64,000 nucleotides of DNA from Homarus americanus (GCF_018991925.1 NW_024729645.1:62001-126000); one strand, 5' to 3'. Counted from the first letter of the stretch, positions 34,821 through 46,795 are shown. Numbers and translations: made by a program. Notes: a model not told the origin generated them from the letters alone.

Positions 34821-35317
34821 AAGAAGGCGGGGTTCATGGGACCTGGAGGTCCACCTGGACCATGCATTGGCATTCCTGGACCAGGTCCACCTGGACCACC
34901 GGGGCCTCCCGGGCCCGGCATCATTCCCGGGCCAGGGCCACTAGGGCCTGAGGGGACCTGGGGGCCGTTGGGCATACCATGACCCGGCATGCCTGGACCA
35001 CTAGGCATACCCGGGCCACCGGGCCCAGGCCCTGACCCACCTGGCCCTACTGGTCCTCCAGGTCCCCCTGGACCATGGAGGAAGGCAGCAGGGCCTCCAG
35101 GTGGACCATGGCCCGGGTGGGCCCCGAGGCCTACAGGTCCCTGGGGACCATGGGGCATGTTGGCCGGCCCCACGGGGGCAGTGTCCCCACTAAGGGGACC
35201 CTGAGGGCCCACGGCGCCGGTCATCATGTGCGGGGGTGGGGGCAGGCCGTCATGGTCCCCTGGGGCCCCCAACCCCGTGGTGACGGGCTGCTTGCGTCGA
35301 CCCGTCTTGATGGGCAT
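34818..35317 (-). CDS. First coding exon of a Gly/Pro/Met-rich protein (gene unidentified)
   Basis: The minus-strand ATG at 35317-35315 is the first in frame after a TGA at 35332-35330. The exon encodes 166 codons plus two bases and ends at CAG/GTAAATA (exon end 34818), a consensus donor; without splicing the frame stops at once (AGG TAA). The N-terminus MPIKTGRRKQP is basic and has no signal peptide. From about residue 36 the chain is made of Gly-Pro-Gly, Pro-Gly-Met and Gly-Pro-Gln clusters, ending MNPAFF. It is not a regular Gly-X-Y collagen helix, and the basic start suggests a cytoplasmic or nuclear protein. GC at third positions is very high, unlike the AT- or CA-rich surroundings. The GC-rich flank with GAGA runs fits a promoter. 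No family can be proved from this exon; a LIM-domain-binding (Chip/LDB) type head is only an untested idea. Confidence 0.65.
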
Positions 35318-35830
35318 ATAGCGATGTGTTCAGCCGTCTGTGGCCACCATAAAGTGCGGCCCGGGCCACTCTACACTGTCACCACTACACCATGTGGGCG
35401 GCGCGGCACACACAGCGACACTGGCACCTGTCACACAGGGGGGCCCGCCCCCTCACTACCTGCACCACCTCCTCCTCCACCTCATCCACCGCGTACACTC
35501 TGGTGGGCGGGGTGGGCAGAGGTGGGCGCGCGGGCCATCAACACTGGACACGTGAGGGCGGCCACCACCACGGGCGGCAGTCGTGGCGGGGCTGGGACAG
35601 CAGTGGTGGCGGCGGCAGGCGGCGGAGCGGCAGGCGGCGGTGGCAGTGACTGGCGGGTTCCCGGCCTGACTGTAGCGGGCTAGTGGTGGTGGAGACTCTC
35701 CTCGCGCCTCTCTCACGCGCACACCTCGCCTCTCTCTCCACCTCTCTCTCTCTCTCTCTCTCCCTCTCTCTCTCTCTCTCTTCTCTCACTCTCTCACCGT
35801 GCCGCGCGCCTCCTAGCCTCTCCCGGGGTG
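35318..35830 (-). promoter_or_regulatory. GC/CpG-rich 5' flank with GAGA runs
   Basis: Immediately upstream of the Gly/Pro exon. 35340-35720 is strikingly GC- and CpG-rich (GGCGGCGGCAGGCGGCGGAG-type blocks near 35610) compared with the rest of the window. 35728-35800 is (CT)n on the plus strand, giving GAGAGAG on the transcribed-sense strand, the binding motif of GAGA-factor-type proteins in arthropod promoters. The exact start site and any 5' UTR intron are not visible. Confidence 0.45.
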
Positions 35831-36345
35831 CCGTGTAATCCTCACACACGTCAATCAATGAATCTTGAGCGGCGAGGAGGACGATATGTAGACAGCGAGG
35901 AGCAGCAGCGCACGACCCACGCGGCACCACACACAACACCACACACATATACACACACACACATACACACACACATACACGCCGCCACCCCCCACCCGCT
36001 CCTGCGTGTTTCGGGGGTGTGCTGGGGGGTGTAGGGGGGGCTAGAGAGGGGGAGGAGGAACTAGAGAGGGGAGGGGGGAAGGAGGTACACAAACGTTGCT
36101 GCCTTCTTGCCTACCGCACCTCACTACCTATAACCCAACTCTACCACTACTCCACTTTAACATCCACCCTCACCACAACACATCCCTGCCATCAACGCAC
36201 ATACACGCACACACACGCCTTCACCGATACACCTACAGAACTTCAAATTACACCCAAAATACTCGTCGGGGAAATACACTCGTTGGTACCTCAAGCCGAG
36301 AGGGGGTGCGAGAGAGGGGGAGGGAGAGGTGGTGGAGGGTCCGGG
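35831..36345. other. Upstream flank, no gene seen
   Basis: CA repeats at 35925-35985, G-rich tract at 36010-36085, then unique sequence. Confidence 0.5.
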
Positions 36346-37060
36346 TCGCCTCCTGCCCAGAGGTACCCTATCGGTACCCCAAGGCCTGCTGGTACCCCCA
36401 TGGTTTCTTGGTGCCCCTTGGCCTGCTGGTTTCTTGGTGCCCCTTCAGCCCGCTGGTACCCAGACCCCCTGGCGCCTCCAATGGCCCGATAGTACCCCAA
36501 GTCTCTTGGGATCCCTCTGACCTACTGGTACCCCGTGTGCCTGCTGGTGCCCCCTGGCCTAATAGTACCCCGCTGGCTTAATGGTAAACCCCTGGGCTTG
36601 AAGGTTACCCGAAGCCTATGGTAATCCTCAAGACCTGCAGGTACCCCAATGGCCTACTGGTGTCCCTTGGCTTGTTGGTACCCCCCTGGCTTCCTGGTGC
36701 TCCCCTGGCCTTCTGGTACCCCCTGGCTTGGTGTACCTTGGCTTGCGGGCGCCCCCTGGCTTGCCAGTGCCCCGATGGCTTACTGGTGCCCCTCCCTGGT
36801 TTGCTTGTACCCCTTGGCTTGCTGATGCTGTCTGGTTTGTTGGTACCCCGTGGCTTGCTGGTACTCATGGTGCCCTCCGGCTTGCTGGTGCCCCCCCCCC
36901 AAGCCTGCTGGTACCTCACCGCCTGATGGTGCCCCTCCCGGACTACTGGTAACCCCAGTCTACTGGTGCCCCTTGGCCAGCTGGTACCCCACGACCTGAT
37001 AATACCCCTCGGCCTATTGGTACCCCAAGCCTGCTGGTACCCCCTGGCCTGCCTTGCCCT
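36346..37060. repeat. About 21-bp minisatellite with GGTACC
   Basis: About 32 units built on CTTGCTGGTACCCCCTGGCC, most with GGTACC or GGTGCC. Unit lengths differ, so several open frames arise by chance. Confidence 0.92.
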
Positions 37061-37309
37061 GCCCAGGTAACACTACCACGCCACGCCGCCCCGCATACCA
37101 GCGCAACACCCCCCTACCCTTGCCCTCCCCTACTTCACCCTACCACCCTCTTCCCTGCCTAACCCCATCCCAGCCCACCCTGATGCTGCCCCACCCACCA
37201 TACCCCGCACTTCACGGGACAGTGTACGGAGCTGGCTAGTCACTTACCCACGTAGGCTTGTTACTTACCTATGGAGGTTTGTCAATTACCTTCACATGTG
37301 ACCTCATGC
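37061..37309. other. Short spacer between two arrays
   Basis: C-rich unique DNA; no gene. Confidence 0.5.
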
Positions 37310-39215
37310 CTGACCTCCTCACCTATTGACTTCCGCACCTACTGACCACCACACCTATTGACTTCCACACCTATTGACTTCCACACCTACTGACCACCAC
37401 ACCTATTGACTTCCACACCTGCTGACCACCACACCTATTGACTTCCACACCTACTGACCACTACACCTATTGACTTCCGCACCTGCTGACCTCTACACCT
37501 ACTGACCACCACATCTATTGACTTCCACACCTGATAACCTCCACACTTGATGACCTCCACATCTACTGACCACCACACCTATTGACTTCCACGTCTGCTG
37601 ACCTCCACACCTATTGACTTATTGACTTCCACAACTACTGACCACCACACCTGCTGACCTCCACACCTACTGACCACCACAACCTATTAACTTCCACACC
37701 TACTGACCAATTACACCTATTGACTTCTGACACCTACTGACCTCCCTCACCTATTGACTTCCACACCTGCTGACCCTCCACACACCTATTGACTTCCACA
37801 CCTGCTGACCTCCACACTTACTGACCACCATACCTATTGACTTCACACGTACTGACCACTACACCTATTGACTTCTGACACCTACTGACCTCCCACCTAT
37901 TGACTTCCACACCTGCTGACCTCCACACCTATTGACTTCACACCTACTGACCTCACCCACACACTGCTGACTTGCCACCACCACACCACTCCACACCTGC
38001 TGACCTCCACACCTGCTGACCACCACACCTATTGACTTCCACACCTACTGACCTCCACAACTATTGACTTCACCACCTGCTGACACCGCACCTATTGACT
38101 TCACACCACTGACCTCCTCACCTATTGACTTCCATACCTGACCTCCACACCTATTGACTTCCACACCTACTGACCTCCTCACCCATTGACTTCCACACCT
38201 GCTGACCTCCACACCTACTGATCACCACACCTATTGACTTCCACACCTGATGACCTCCACACCTACTGACCACCACACCTATTGACTTCACACCTGCTGA
38301 CCTCCACACCTATTGACTTCCAGACCTGATGACCACCACACCTATTGACTTCCACACCTACTGACCACCACACCTATTGACTTATTGACTTCCACACTTA
38401 TTGATTTCCACACCTGCTGACCTCCACACCTACTGACCACCACACCTATTGACTTCCACACCTGATGACCACCACACCTATTGACTTCCACACCTGATGA
38501 CCACCACACCTATTGACTTCCACACCTGATGACTTCCACACCACCAACTGACCTCCACACCTATTGACTTCCGCAGCTGCTTACCTCCACACAAACTGAC
38601 CGCCCATATCTACTGATCCCCACACCTGTTGACCTCCACACCTGCTAATCTCTACATTCACTGATCTCTCACACTTACTGACCTCCACACCTGCTGACCC
38701 TCCACACCTGCTGACCTCGACACCTACTGACCTCTACACCTGCTGACCTCCACACCTGTTGACTTTATAACCTTATAACCTTCATCCTTGTCGAACTCCA
38801 CACCTGTTAATCTCCACACCAGTTGATATATACACCTACTAACGCCTCCATACATGTATTAATACCACACCTGTTTATCATCACAGATAATAACCACATC
38901 TGTTGACATCGACTCATGCTGACCACACCTGAAAAGCGCCACACTTCACACTTCCCAATCCTCACTCATTAACACCCACACCTGACGACTCCCACACCTG
39001 TCAATCTTTACACCTGTCAACCTCCACACCTGTTAATCTCTACACCTGTCAATCTCTACACCTGTCAATCTTCACACCTGTCAACCCCTTAACCTGTCAA
39101 TCTTCATATCTGCCAACCCCCCACACCTCCCAACTTCCCACACTCATCAATTCCCCACACCTACCAACCTCCCTCCTTCTCCCCCCACCTCCCCCACCTA
39201 CGAACCTCCACACCT
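37310..39215. repeat. 15-bp minisatellite, over 100 copies (1.9 kb)
   Basis: Units CCACACCTATTGACTT, CCACACCTGCTGACC and CCACACCTACTGACC alternate, giving a frequent 30-bp higher order (TATTGACTTCC then TACTGACCACC). Past 38770 the units drift to CACACCTGTCAATCT. The plus strand is almost free of G apart from the TGAC and CTGC modules. Confidence 0.95.
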
Positions 39216-39245
39216 CTACGTGTATCAGTGCTCAAGTACTACATC

Positions 39246-39246
<1 letters not shown>

Positions 39247-39282
<36 letters not shown>
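39247..39282. repeat. (CA)n microsatellite
   Basis: Uninterrupted run of about 36 bp. Confidence 0.96.
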
Positions 39283-39284
<2 letters not shown>

Positions 39285-39334
39285 CATACAGAGGATAATG
39301 TTGTAAATCACTCGTGTTAGTCTGGTCTGGTCTG

Positions 39335-39335
<1 letters not shown>

Positions 39336-39372
<37 letters not shown>
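39336..39372. repeat. (TG)n microsatellite
   Basis: Uninterrupted run of about 37 bp. With the CA run 54 bp upstream it forms an inverted pair. Confidence 0.96.
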
Positions 39373-39374
<2 letters not shown>

Positions 39375-39447
39375 CAAAGATACAAATTTCTATCTTTTGT
39401 TAATTTATTCTGAATTTGTTTGTTGGTGTATACTATAAGGCAGGAAA

Positions 39448-39495
39448 ATCTATCTATCTATCTATCTATCTGTGTCTGTCTGTCTGTCTGTCTGC
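39448..39495. repeat. (ATCT)n(GTCT)n microsatellite
   Basis: Six ATCT then about five GTCT tetranucleotides. Confidence 0.93.
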
Positions 39496-39814
39496 TTAAC
39501 TAATTTACAGTATATTTATTTAGCCATGTTTCCCTATTTACCTAAATTTTGTAAACCTATTTCTATTTCTCAACTCAAGATGTTTACGCAAAAGTTCATA
39601 ATTGTACACCATATTAAGACCAAGTTAAGGTGTATGATAGAAATCCACATTAGTCTTAACATCATTTATACAATATTTTGAGTATTGTAAGTCACAGAAT
39701 TATCATCTGTGTGTTCTTTTATAACTCTGTGTGTTCTTTTATAACTGGTTTATATTATTAGGCTTTTGTTATTGTTTGTTAAGGTTTGATATTGTTTGCT
39801 TGTAGTAAATAATG

Positions 39815-40072
39815 TCGGTAGGTGTCTGTTTACTTTTGGGTTTCTGTTGTTAGTTGTCTGTTTACTTTAGGTTTTCTGTTGTTAGTTGTCTGTTTACTTT
39901 TGGGTTTCTGTTGTTACGTGTGTTTACTTTAGGTTTTCTGTTGTTAGTTGTCTGTTTACTTTAGGTTTTCTGTTGTTAGTTGTCTGTTTACTTTTGGGTT
40001 TCTGCTGTTACGTGTCTGTTTACTTTTGGGTTTCTGCTGTTACGTGTCTGTTTACTTTTGGGTTTCTCTCTC
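39815..40072. repeat. 32-bp minisatellite, about 8 copies
   Basis: Units GTCTGTTTACTTTTGGGTTT followed by CTGTTGTTAGTT or CTGCTGTTACGT. The two tail variants are segregated along the array. Phe/Val/Leu-rich frames are artefacts. Confidence 0.94.
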
Positions 40073-41110
40073 GTTCGTGTTTCCGGTAAAATGTTTATTG
40101 ACAATCGTAACACCCCCCAAAAAATATACCGGCATTTAATTTACATTTTATATACGAAAATGAGTTCTATTAACGCTTTATTTTATAGTATTAAGACTTG
40201 TGGGAGAGGGAGGGAGGGGGAGGAGGGAGAGAGGTGGAGGGAAGGAGGAGGGAGGGGAGGGAGGGAGTGGGAGGAGGGTTGATAACGTCATTGGTCGGTC
40301 ATGTTTTGAGGATTATAGTGGGGTTGGGTTGTATTAGGTTAGGTTATATTGGGACAGGTCAGGTCAGGTCAGGTCAGGTTAGGTTAGTTTAGGTAAGACG
40401 AGGTTAGGTTATATTAGGTCAGTATAGTTTAGGTTAGGTTTCTAATGATCATATTCGCTTAAGAGTTTCCATTATAGTGATCTACACGATAGTACAGATA
40501 CAGACCAGTTGCGATTGTCGAAACATACAAATGGTCGTTAGTTCTTATATATATTCCAATAAACTTGACAGGTGTTGATAACCAGGTGTTTGTGCTGGCA
40601 TATGCTGTTTCTTCTGTCATCTTTTATATATATTTGTTTCTGTGTAAGTGTCACTCTTCTCGTGTCCACCTCAACTTTTCAATTAAGACGAGGAGGAGGG
40701 ATGGGGAGGAGGAGGAGGGATGGGGGGAGGAGGAGGGAGATGGGGGAAGAGGAGGAGGAAGAAGGGGAGGAGAAGCGGGGAGGAAGATGAGAAAAGGAGG
40801 AAGATGAAGAGAACGAGAAAAATCAAGAGGGAGAAGAGTAAGGACAAGAGGAAAGTGGGGGCGGGGGGGAGAGGAGAAGGAGCAGGAAGAGGAACAAATT
40901 AAAGAGATCACATTTAAATCACGTTTTTTCTCACCTACAACCCTGGGGACACCACTGTTTATGTTACACCGTGGCGATAACTTGTACACGGTAACCACTA
41001 TAAACTTGTGTTATAGGCCGTCTGTGTACTCGAAGGTTGTATTATTTGCGGGGGCTGGCGGTAACAGGGTGAATCTAGAGAGTACACACTTCACTACACC
41101 TTACCCAGCG
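40073..41110. other. Purine tracts, TTAGG-type stretch, unique DNA
   Basis: GGGAGGGAGG tract at 40200-40280, AGGTCAGGTC and GGTTAGGTTA repeats at 40320-40440, GGAGGAGG purine tract at 40690-40895. The remainder is unique. No supported gene. Confidence 0.6.
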
Positions 41111-41230
41111 ACCCTTAACGAGGAGGAGGAGAAGAAATGAAGAAAAAGAAGAAGAAATAATGAAGAGAAGAAGAAATGAAGAGAAGAGATAATGAAGAGA
41201 AGAAGAAATAAAAACTTCAAAAGGTATAAA
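41111..41230. repeat. (GAAGAAGAAATGAAGA)n
   Basis: Purine-rich units of about 17-21 bp, several copies. Confidence 0.8.
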
Positions 41231-41379
41231 GAGAAAGTAAATCGAAATTAGAAGAAATGGAATAAAGGTAAACAATACATAAGAGTAATAAAAAGTCAAT
41301 AATAAAAAAAGAAAACCAAGGAAAATGAGCAAGAAGCATAGTTAGAGACAGTGATGTGTTGTGAGGTGAGTAGTAAGGA

Positions 41380-41882
41380 AGGTGGTGGTGGTGGTGGTGG
41401 AAGGTGGTGGTGGTGGTTGGTGGGTGGTGGTGGTGGTAAGTGGTGGTGGTGGTGGTGGTAGGAAGGTGGTGGTGGTGGTGGTAGGAAGGTGGTGGTGGTG
41501 GGAGGTGGTGGTGGTGGGAAGGTGGTGGTGGTGGTAGGAAGGTGGTGGTGGTGGTGGTAGGAAGGGTGGTGGTGGTGGTAGGAAGGTGGTGGTAGGTGGG
41601 TGATGGTGGTGGGTGGGAGGCAGGATGGTGGTGATAAATCCTGATGATATAGGTGGTGTGTGGTGGTAGGCAGGTAGTAGTAGGTAGAGGGTGGTGGTAG
41701 GCAGGAGGTAATGGTACTAGGCAGGGGATGGTGGTAGGCAGGTGGTTGTAATGGTAGTATTGGTAGGCAGGTAGTGGTGGTGGTAGTAGATAGGTGGTAT
41801 TTAATGATAGTAGGCAGGTCATGGTGGTGGTAAACAGGTGGTAATGGTACTAGGCAGGTGGTGGAGGTAGTGGTGGTGGTGG
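41380..41882. repeat. (GGT)n and GGTGGTAGGCAGG minisatellite
   Basis: GGTGGTGGTGGTAGGAA units to about 41600, then GGTGGTAGGCAG units with spacers. His/Thr/Pro frames on the minus strand are artefacts. Confidence 0.93.
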
Positions 41883-42473
41883 TTGCTCCATGACAAGCGA
41901 ATTCCTAGCTCCCCGGCCAGGTGTATATTACCTGGCTTACTGGGCCATTAAGTCACCCCGGCATGACCCCAGCTTACCCCCGGTGTTCCAGCTGTCTTGA
42001 TAATACCCCCAACACACGCCACTCTTGACCTCGCTCACTCCTTCTACCATTACTGTGATCATACCTGGCAGTGTTTGTCCCTCACCCTAAACCTATAATA
42101 TTAATGTTAAAGAACTTACCATCACTAAAACAATTCATTAATGTATATCCATGTATGCATCAAGGTATACATGACAATCAACACACAGGTAACACAACAG
42201 GACTGAGTAATCGTGTAGTACATTGTTTTTTTTCGGCTTTCTTAGACAACCTCCCACCTTGTACCAGTGTCAATCTGCTGCCTCGATCTCGTTACTTCGT
42301 GTATAAAAAAAAAGACAAAATAAAAAAAAAAATCAATAAACAAATAGAAAATACATTGTTGACACACACCACTGTCCACCCCCACTACAAAAAAAGTCAT
42401 TTTAAAAACCAATTTCATTGCAAATTTTTGGTCAAGCTTCCCCTGAACCAGAAACATTGAATGTAAACAGTGG
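41883..42473. other. Unique spacer
   Basis: A small perfect hairpin, GCCAGGT(7 nt)ACCTGGC, lies at 41919-41939. A-rich patch at 42305-42335. No gene. Confidence 0.5.
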
Positions 42474-42780
42474 CGGGCTGGAGTACTGGTGGCACTACGG
42501 GGTGGAGTAGTGTTCACCACCTCAGGGACCAGGGTTCGAATCTTCGCAAACACGGATGGTATATACGGAACAAGAGCTCCAATACTGAACCTTGTGTATG
42601 TAATAAGAGAACAAGTAACGCACGTTCGACTCCACGATCAACACAGTCAGACATACGCGCCATAAATCTTCTGCTTCCGTAATGGTTGAGTCTGAGGGCA
42701 ATGTCTCCCCTATGTCGACCAACTTTGTATATGTATTTTTCTGGTTAAATAAACTGTTCCAATATCAATCAGTCAATATC
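42474..42780 (+). mobile_element. tRNA-derived SINE-like element
   Basis: TGGTGGCACTACGGGGTGG (from 42487) resembles an A-box region, and GGTTCGAATCT at 42533-42543 matches the B box with one end mismatch. They are followed by about 200 bp of body ending GGTTAAATAAACTGTTCC. Spacing suits a tRNA-like head. Boundaries are approximate. Confidence 0.5.
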
Positions 42781-42801
42781 AGCATGTTTCATTTGTTGCC
42801 T

Positions 42802-42803
<2 letters not shown>

Positions 42804-42890
<87 letters not shown>
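42804..42890. repeat. (GA)n(TG)n compound microsatellite
   Basis: GA to about 42864, then TG to 42890 without a break. Confidence 0.97.
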
Positions 42891-42894
<4 letters not shown>

Positions 42895-42929
42895 CCCAGT
42901 TAGGCTGGTCAAGCCCCATACAATTCTGG

Positions 42930-43625
42930 ACATTATATAATACTATTTAATAATAATTATGGTATTAAGAATAATGTTTACTAATTACGGTAATAAAAGT
43001 GCATAACAATTAAGGTGATAACAACAATGTATAAAAACTAAGACTAATGTATAACAACATACATAAGAATAATATCTAGTAACAAGACGTCTAATAACAT
43101 CTAAATATACAGAAGACAAAGCATAATAATCAACACAAGAAAACTGAACAATAATGAAAGAAAATCAATGAATAATAATTATGAAAAATTGTATTGTAAT
43201 CTTAACTGGGGTAAACAAATGTATAATAATTAAAAATATTGTAAAATTAGGAAAAATTAATACACGATAATTAAGATACAGTAATAATGAAAAATAACTA
43301 GCAATAATTAAAAAAGATTAAGAATACATTACAGTAATTAAGTAAAAATAGATTTTAATAACTGGACACAAACTAAGAAGAACAGTGTATAATAATTACG
43401 AATAATATATAGTAAATAATTTTTTTATTAAAGAGCTAAGAATAATGTATAATAATTGAGAATATTCAATAAACAATAATAATAATAATGTATAATAACA
43501 ATAATACTGTAATACTTATGTACAGGTATAATAATTAAGAATGGTTATTAAAAAGAGTACTGTACATTAATTAGGGCCAAAGTACACTAATTAAGAATGA
43601 AAAATAATGTATAATGACAGAGGAG
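42930..43625. repeat. AT-rich degenerate repeat (aataatgtataataattaag)
   Basis: Motifs AATAATGTATAATAATTAAG and close variants recur every 30-60 bp across about 700 bp, an old AT-rich tandem repeat. No gene. Confidence 0.65.
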
Positions 43626-43739
43626 TAAGCCCCCCCCCCCACCTTCTTTGGTCCACAACTTCATCACAACTGGAATGAATTTTTTCCCCCAACACTTGAG
43701 TCAATATTTAATATTTGCTAATGGATCATCCACCCGTGA

Positions 43740-44110
43740 CCATCAACCCTCTAGCCTGCCTCCAACATTACTCCCTCCACCCTTCTCCTCCAAAATTACT
43801 CCCTCCAGTCTGCCTCCACCACCACTACCCCCAACTCCAACACTACTCCCCCCATCCTCCTCCTCCAACATTACTCCCTCCAGTCTGCCTCCACCTCCAT
43901 CACTACCTCCTCTGCCACTTTCTTCTACTCCCCCTCCACAAGCTTCCCTCACCACCACATACCTCTACCCTCTCTCCAACATACTTCCTCCATCACACAA
44001 CTCCTCAATCACCACCAATTTCTCTTCCATCACCACCACCACCCTCTCCTCCATTACCGTCAACACCTCCACCCACTGCCCCGACACCGTGCTCCACCCA
44101 CTGATCAGCC
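43740..44110. repeat. Pyrimidine/C-rich low complexity
   Basis: ACTCCCTCCAGTCTGCCTCC modules of about 23-55 bp, at least three copies. Followed at 44215 by a G-rich array of opposite strand bias. Confidence 0.8.
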
Positions 44111-44212
44111 CCCACACCTGGTAGTAAGGGAGGAGATTTGAGTTAACACAGGTAATAACAGGGTCACAGGTAACACGCGCCATAATTATGATCAGAATGT
44201 TGACGTCTCAGG

Positions 44213-44690
44213 TGTGGGGGAGGAGGTGGTGGTGTGGGGGAGGAGGTGAAGTGGGGGAGGAGGTGGTGTGGGAGAGGTGGTGGTGTGGGGGTGGGGGTGG
44301 TGTGGTGGTGGAGGTGGTGTGGTGGTGGAGGTGGTGTGGGGGTGGAGGGAGGTGTGGTGGAGGGGTGGGGGAGGAGGTGAAGTGAGGGACCAGGTGGTGT
44401 GGGAGAGGGGGTGGTGTGGGGGAGGAGGTGCAGGGGTGGGGTAGGAGGTGTTGTGGGGGAAGAGGTGGAGGTGTGGGGGAGAAGGTGGAAGTGGAGGTGT
44501 GAGGAAGAAGGAAGAATGAAAGTAGAAGCGTGAGAGAGGAGGTAGAAAGTTTGAAGGAAGGGGTAGAGGTGTGAGGGAGGAAGAGGAGGCATAAGGGAAG
44601 AGATGGAAGCGTGGAGGAGGATGTGGAGATATGAGAGAGAGGAGGAGAAAAGGTGAAGGAGGTGTGAGGAAGTGGAGGTAACTCTATACT
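44213..44690. repeat. G-rich minisatellite (gtgggggaggaggtggtg)
   Basis: Units of GTGGGGGAGGAGGTGGTG with GTGGTGGAGG variants; the tail from 44500 becomes GGAAGAAG-like. Confidence 0.88.
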
Positions 44691-45060
44691 GTGGGTGAGG
44701 CAGCCAGGCGTGACTGCTGGTGGCGGCACTGCACCTCCACCCACACGCCCACGAAGCTCTTCCTACTCCTACTACCCCCTCCTCCTGCTGCTACTTCCTC
44801 TGCCTACTGACTCCTGCTCCTATCCCTGCTAACAGTGGCTTGTACTGAGGGGTGGATGGCCTCCTGCTGGTGTCTGCTGGACGAAATCAGGTCTGCTGAA
44901 GGTAGGTAGATGATGGACAGCAGAGGTGGATCATCGACTCTACCGTCATCCACACACACGATAACGTACTAATATTCTGACTAATCATGCCTTCCAGTAC
45001 ATGGGGAGACAGACAGACAGACAAAGAGATAAACACAGACCGAGAAATACTGTAAACATA
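44691..45060. other. Unique spacer
   Basis: CT-rich patch 44755-44830 and CAGACAGA at 45008-45025; no gene. Confidence 0.5.
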
Positions 45061-45235
45061 TATGTTCTTTCTTTGTCTCACTCTCACCGTTTCCTTCTCA
45101 CTCTATCTCTCTCTTTCTCTGTCTCCCTCTCACTATCTCTCTCTCTATGTCTCTATCTCACTCTCTGTACCTCAGTATCTGTCTCTCTCTATCTCTCACT
45201 CTCTTTCTATCTCTATCTTTGTCTCTCTCTCACGT
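45061..45235. repeat. TCTCTC-rich low complexity
   Basis: Interrupted CT repeat with TCTATCTCT and CACTCTCT modules. Confidence 0.85.
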
Positions 45236-45700
45236 GGTTCTTACCTGTAATATTTCAGAGGTAAGACCCAAGTTAATTCCTTGGTGTTCCTCGACCGTAA
45301 ATATACAGTGTAGGTGGACTTTTGTGAGGGTCGGCTTGTGGGCGTCTGAGTGTGGGTGTGAGGGAGTATGGAAGAGTGGGTGTAGGGGTGTAGGGGAGGG
45401 GTGTGGTATGTGGGTGTGTGGGGGAGTGGGTGTCTAGGTGTGGGGTAGTTGGAATGTGGATGTGGGTGAGTTGGAGTCTACTGTAGAGTCTGAGTGTGGG
45501 TGTGTGGGCATGTCAGTGCATTTGACTGAGTATGGGGGGGGGTGGATGATAAAGATAGTCTTTACAAAGGTGGGCGTGTAAATGATGACGTAGGCATTAA
45601 TGATGATGATAATGACGATGATGACGAGGAAGATGATAATGAATATGTCGATGAGGAGGAAGAGGAGGAAGACGAGGAATTGTAAACAAATCAGACCAGA
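45236..45700. other. GTGGGTG-rich and GATGAT-rich low complexity
   Basis: GTGTGGGTGT modules at 45330-45540; GATGATAATGACGATGAT at 45598-45670. No gene. Confidence 0.65.
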
Positions 45701-45704
45701 TGGA

Positions 45705-45915
45705 TTATGGGTGGAGGGGCGTGGGTGGGTGGAGGGGCGTGGGTGGGTGGAGGGGCGTGGGTGGATGGGGGGACGTGGGTGGATTGGGGAACGTGAGTAG
45801 ATGGAAGGGCGTGGGTGGATGGGGGCGGTGGGTGGATTGGGGGCTGTGGATGGATGGAGGGCCGTGGGTGGATTGGGGGCCGTGGATGGATGGAGGGACG
45901 TGGGTTGATGGAGGA
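45705..45915. repeat. 17-20 bp minisatellite (gtgggtggatgggggg)
   Basis: About 11 units, GGGCGTGGGTGGATGGAG-like, in two sub-variants. Confidence 0.92.
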
Positions 45916-45942
45916 CAGGAGTGGGCACGCCAGGTATTTCCA

Positions 45943-45997
<55 letters not shown>

Positions 45998-46004
45998 CAC
46001 ACAC
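45943..46004. repeat. (GCAC)n(AC)n microsatellite
   Basis: About ten GCAC tetranucleotides then AC dinucleotides. Confidence 0.96.
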
Positions 46005-46109
46005 CTCACCATCATAACTACCATCATTGCATTAGTTGGAATGACCCTCTAACCATTACTATCACCATCACTTCCCATTACAATGACACTACCATAACAA
46101 AAAAATACC

Positions 46110-46795
46110 ATTATGTCTGACACCACCACACCACAATCACCATTACCCAACACAATCACCACCATTACATTTGACACCATTACGGGACAATCACCACCAT
46201 TACGTCAGACACCAACACGCTACAATCATCATTACCCGCCCAATCATCACCATTAAGTCAGACACCATCACCATTAGCCGACACAATCACCATTACACCA
46301 ATCACCGTCATTACGTCAGACACCAACACGCCACAATCACTATTACACCATAATCACCACCCACACGCCACAATCACCACCCTCACACCACAATCACCAC
46401 CCTCACCATCTTCACACCACAATCACCACCATCACACTGCAGTCACAACCATCACGCCACAATCACAATTCAATCACCACCATTACACAACAATCACCAC
46501 CCTCACACCTCAATCACCACCCTCACGCTACAATCACCACCCTCACGCTACAATTACCACCATCACACCATAATCACCACCCTCACACCACAATCACCAC
46601 TCCTCAATCACCACCTTCACACCTCAATCACTACCACCACACCTCAATTACCACCATCACACCACAATCACCACCATCACACCACAATCACCACTATTAC
46701 ACCACAATCACCATCACGCCACAATCACCACCCTCACACCACAATCACCATCCTCACACCACAATCACCATCACGCCACAATCACCATTTCCCGC
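46110..46795. repeat. About 18-bp minisatellite (cacaatcaccaccatcac)
   Basis: About 35 units of CACAATCACCACCCTCAC or CACAATCACCACCATCAC, with an older portion before 46330 carrying TACGTCAGACACCAACACG. Confidence 0.93.

Noticed and set aside
34818..35317. Collagen gene
   Set aside because: Gly-Pro clusters are frequent, but the strict Gly-X-Y register is not kept and there is no signal peptide.
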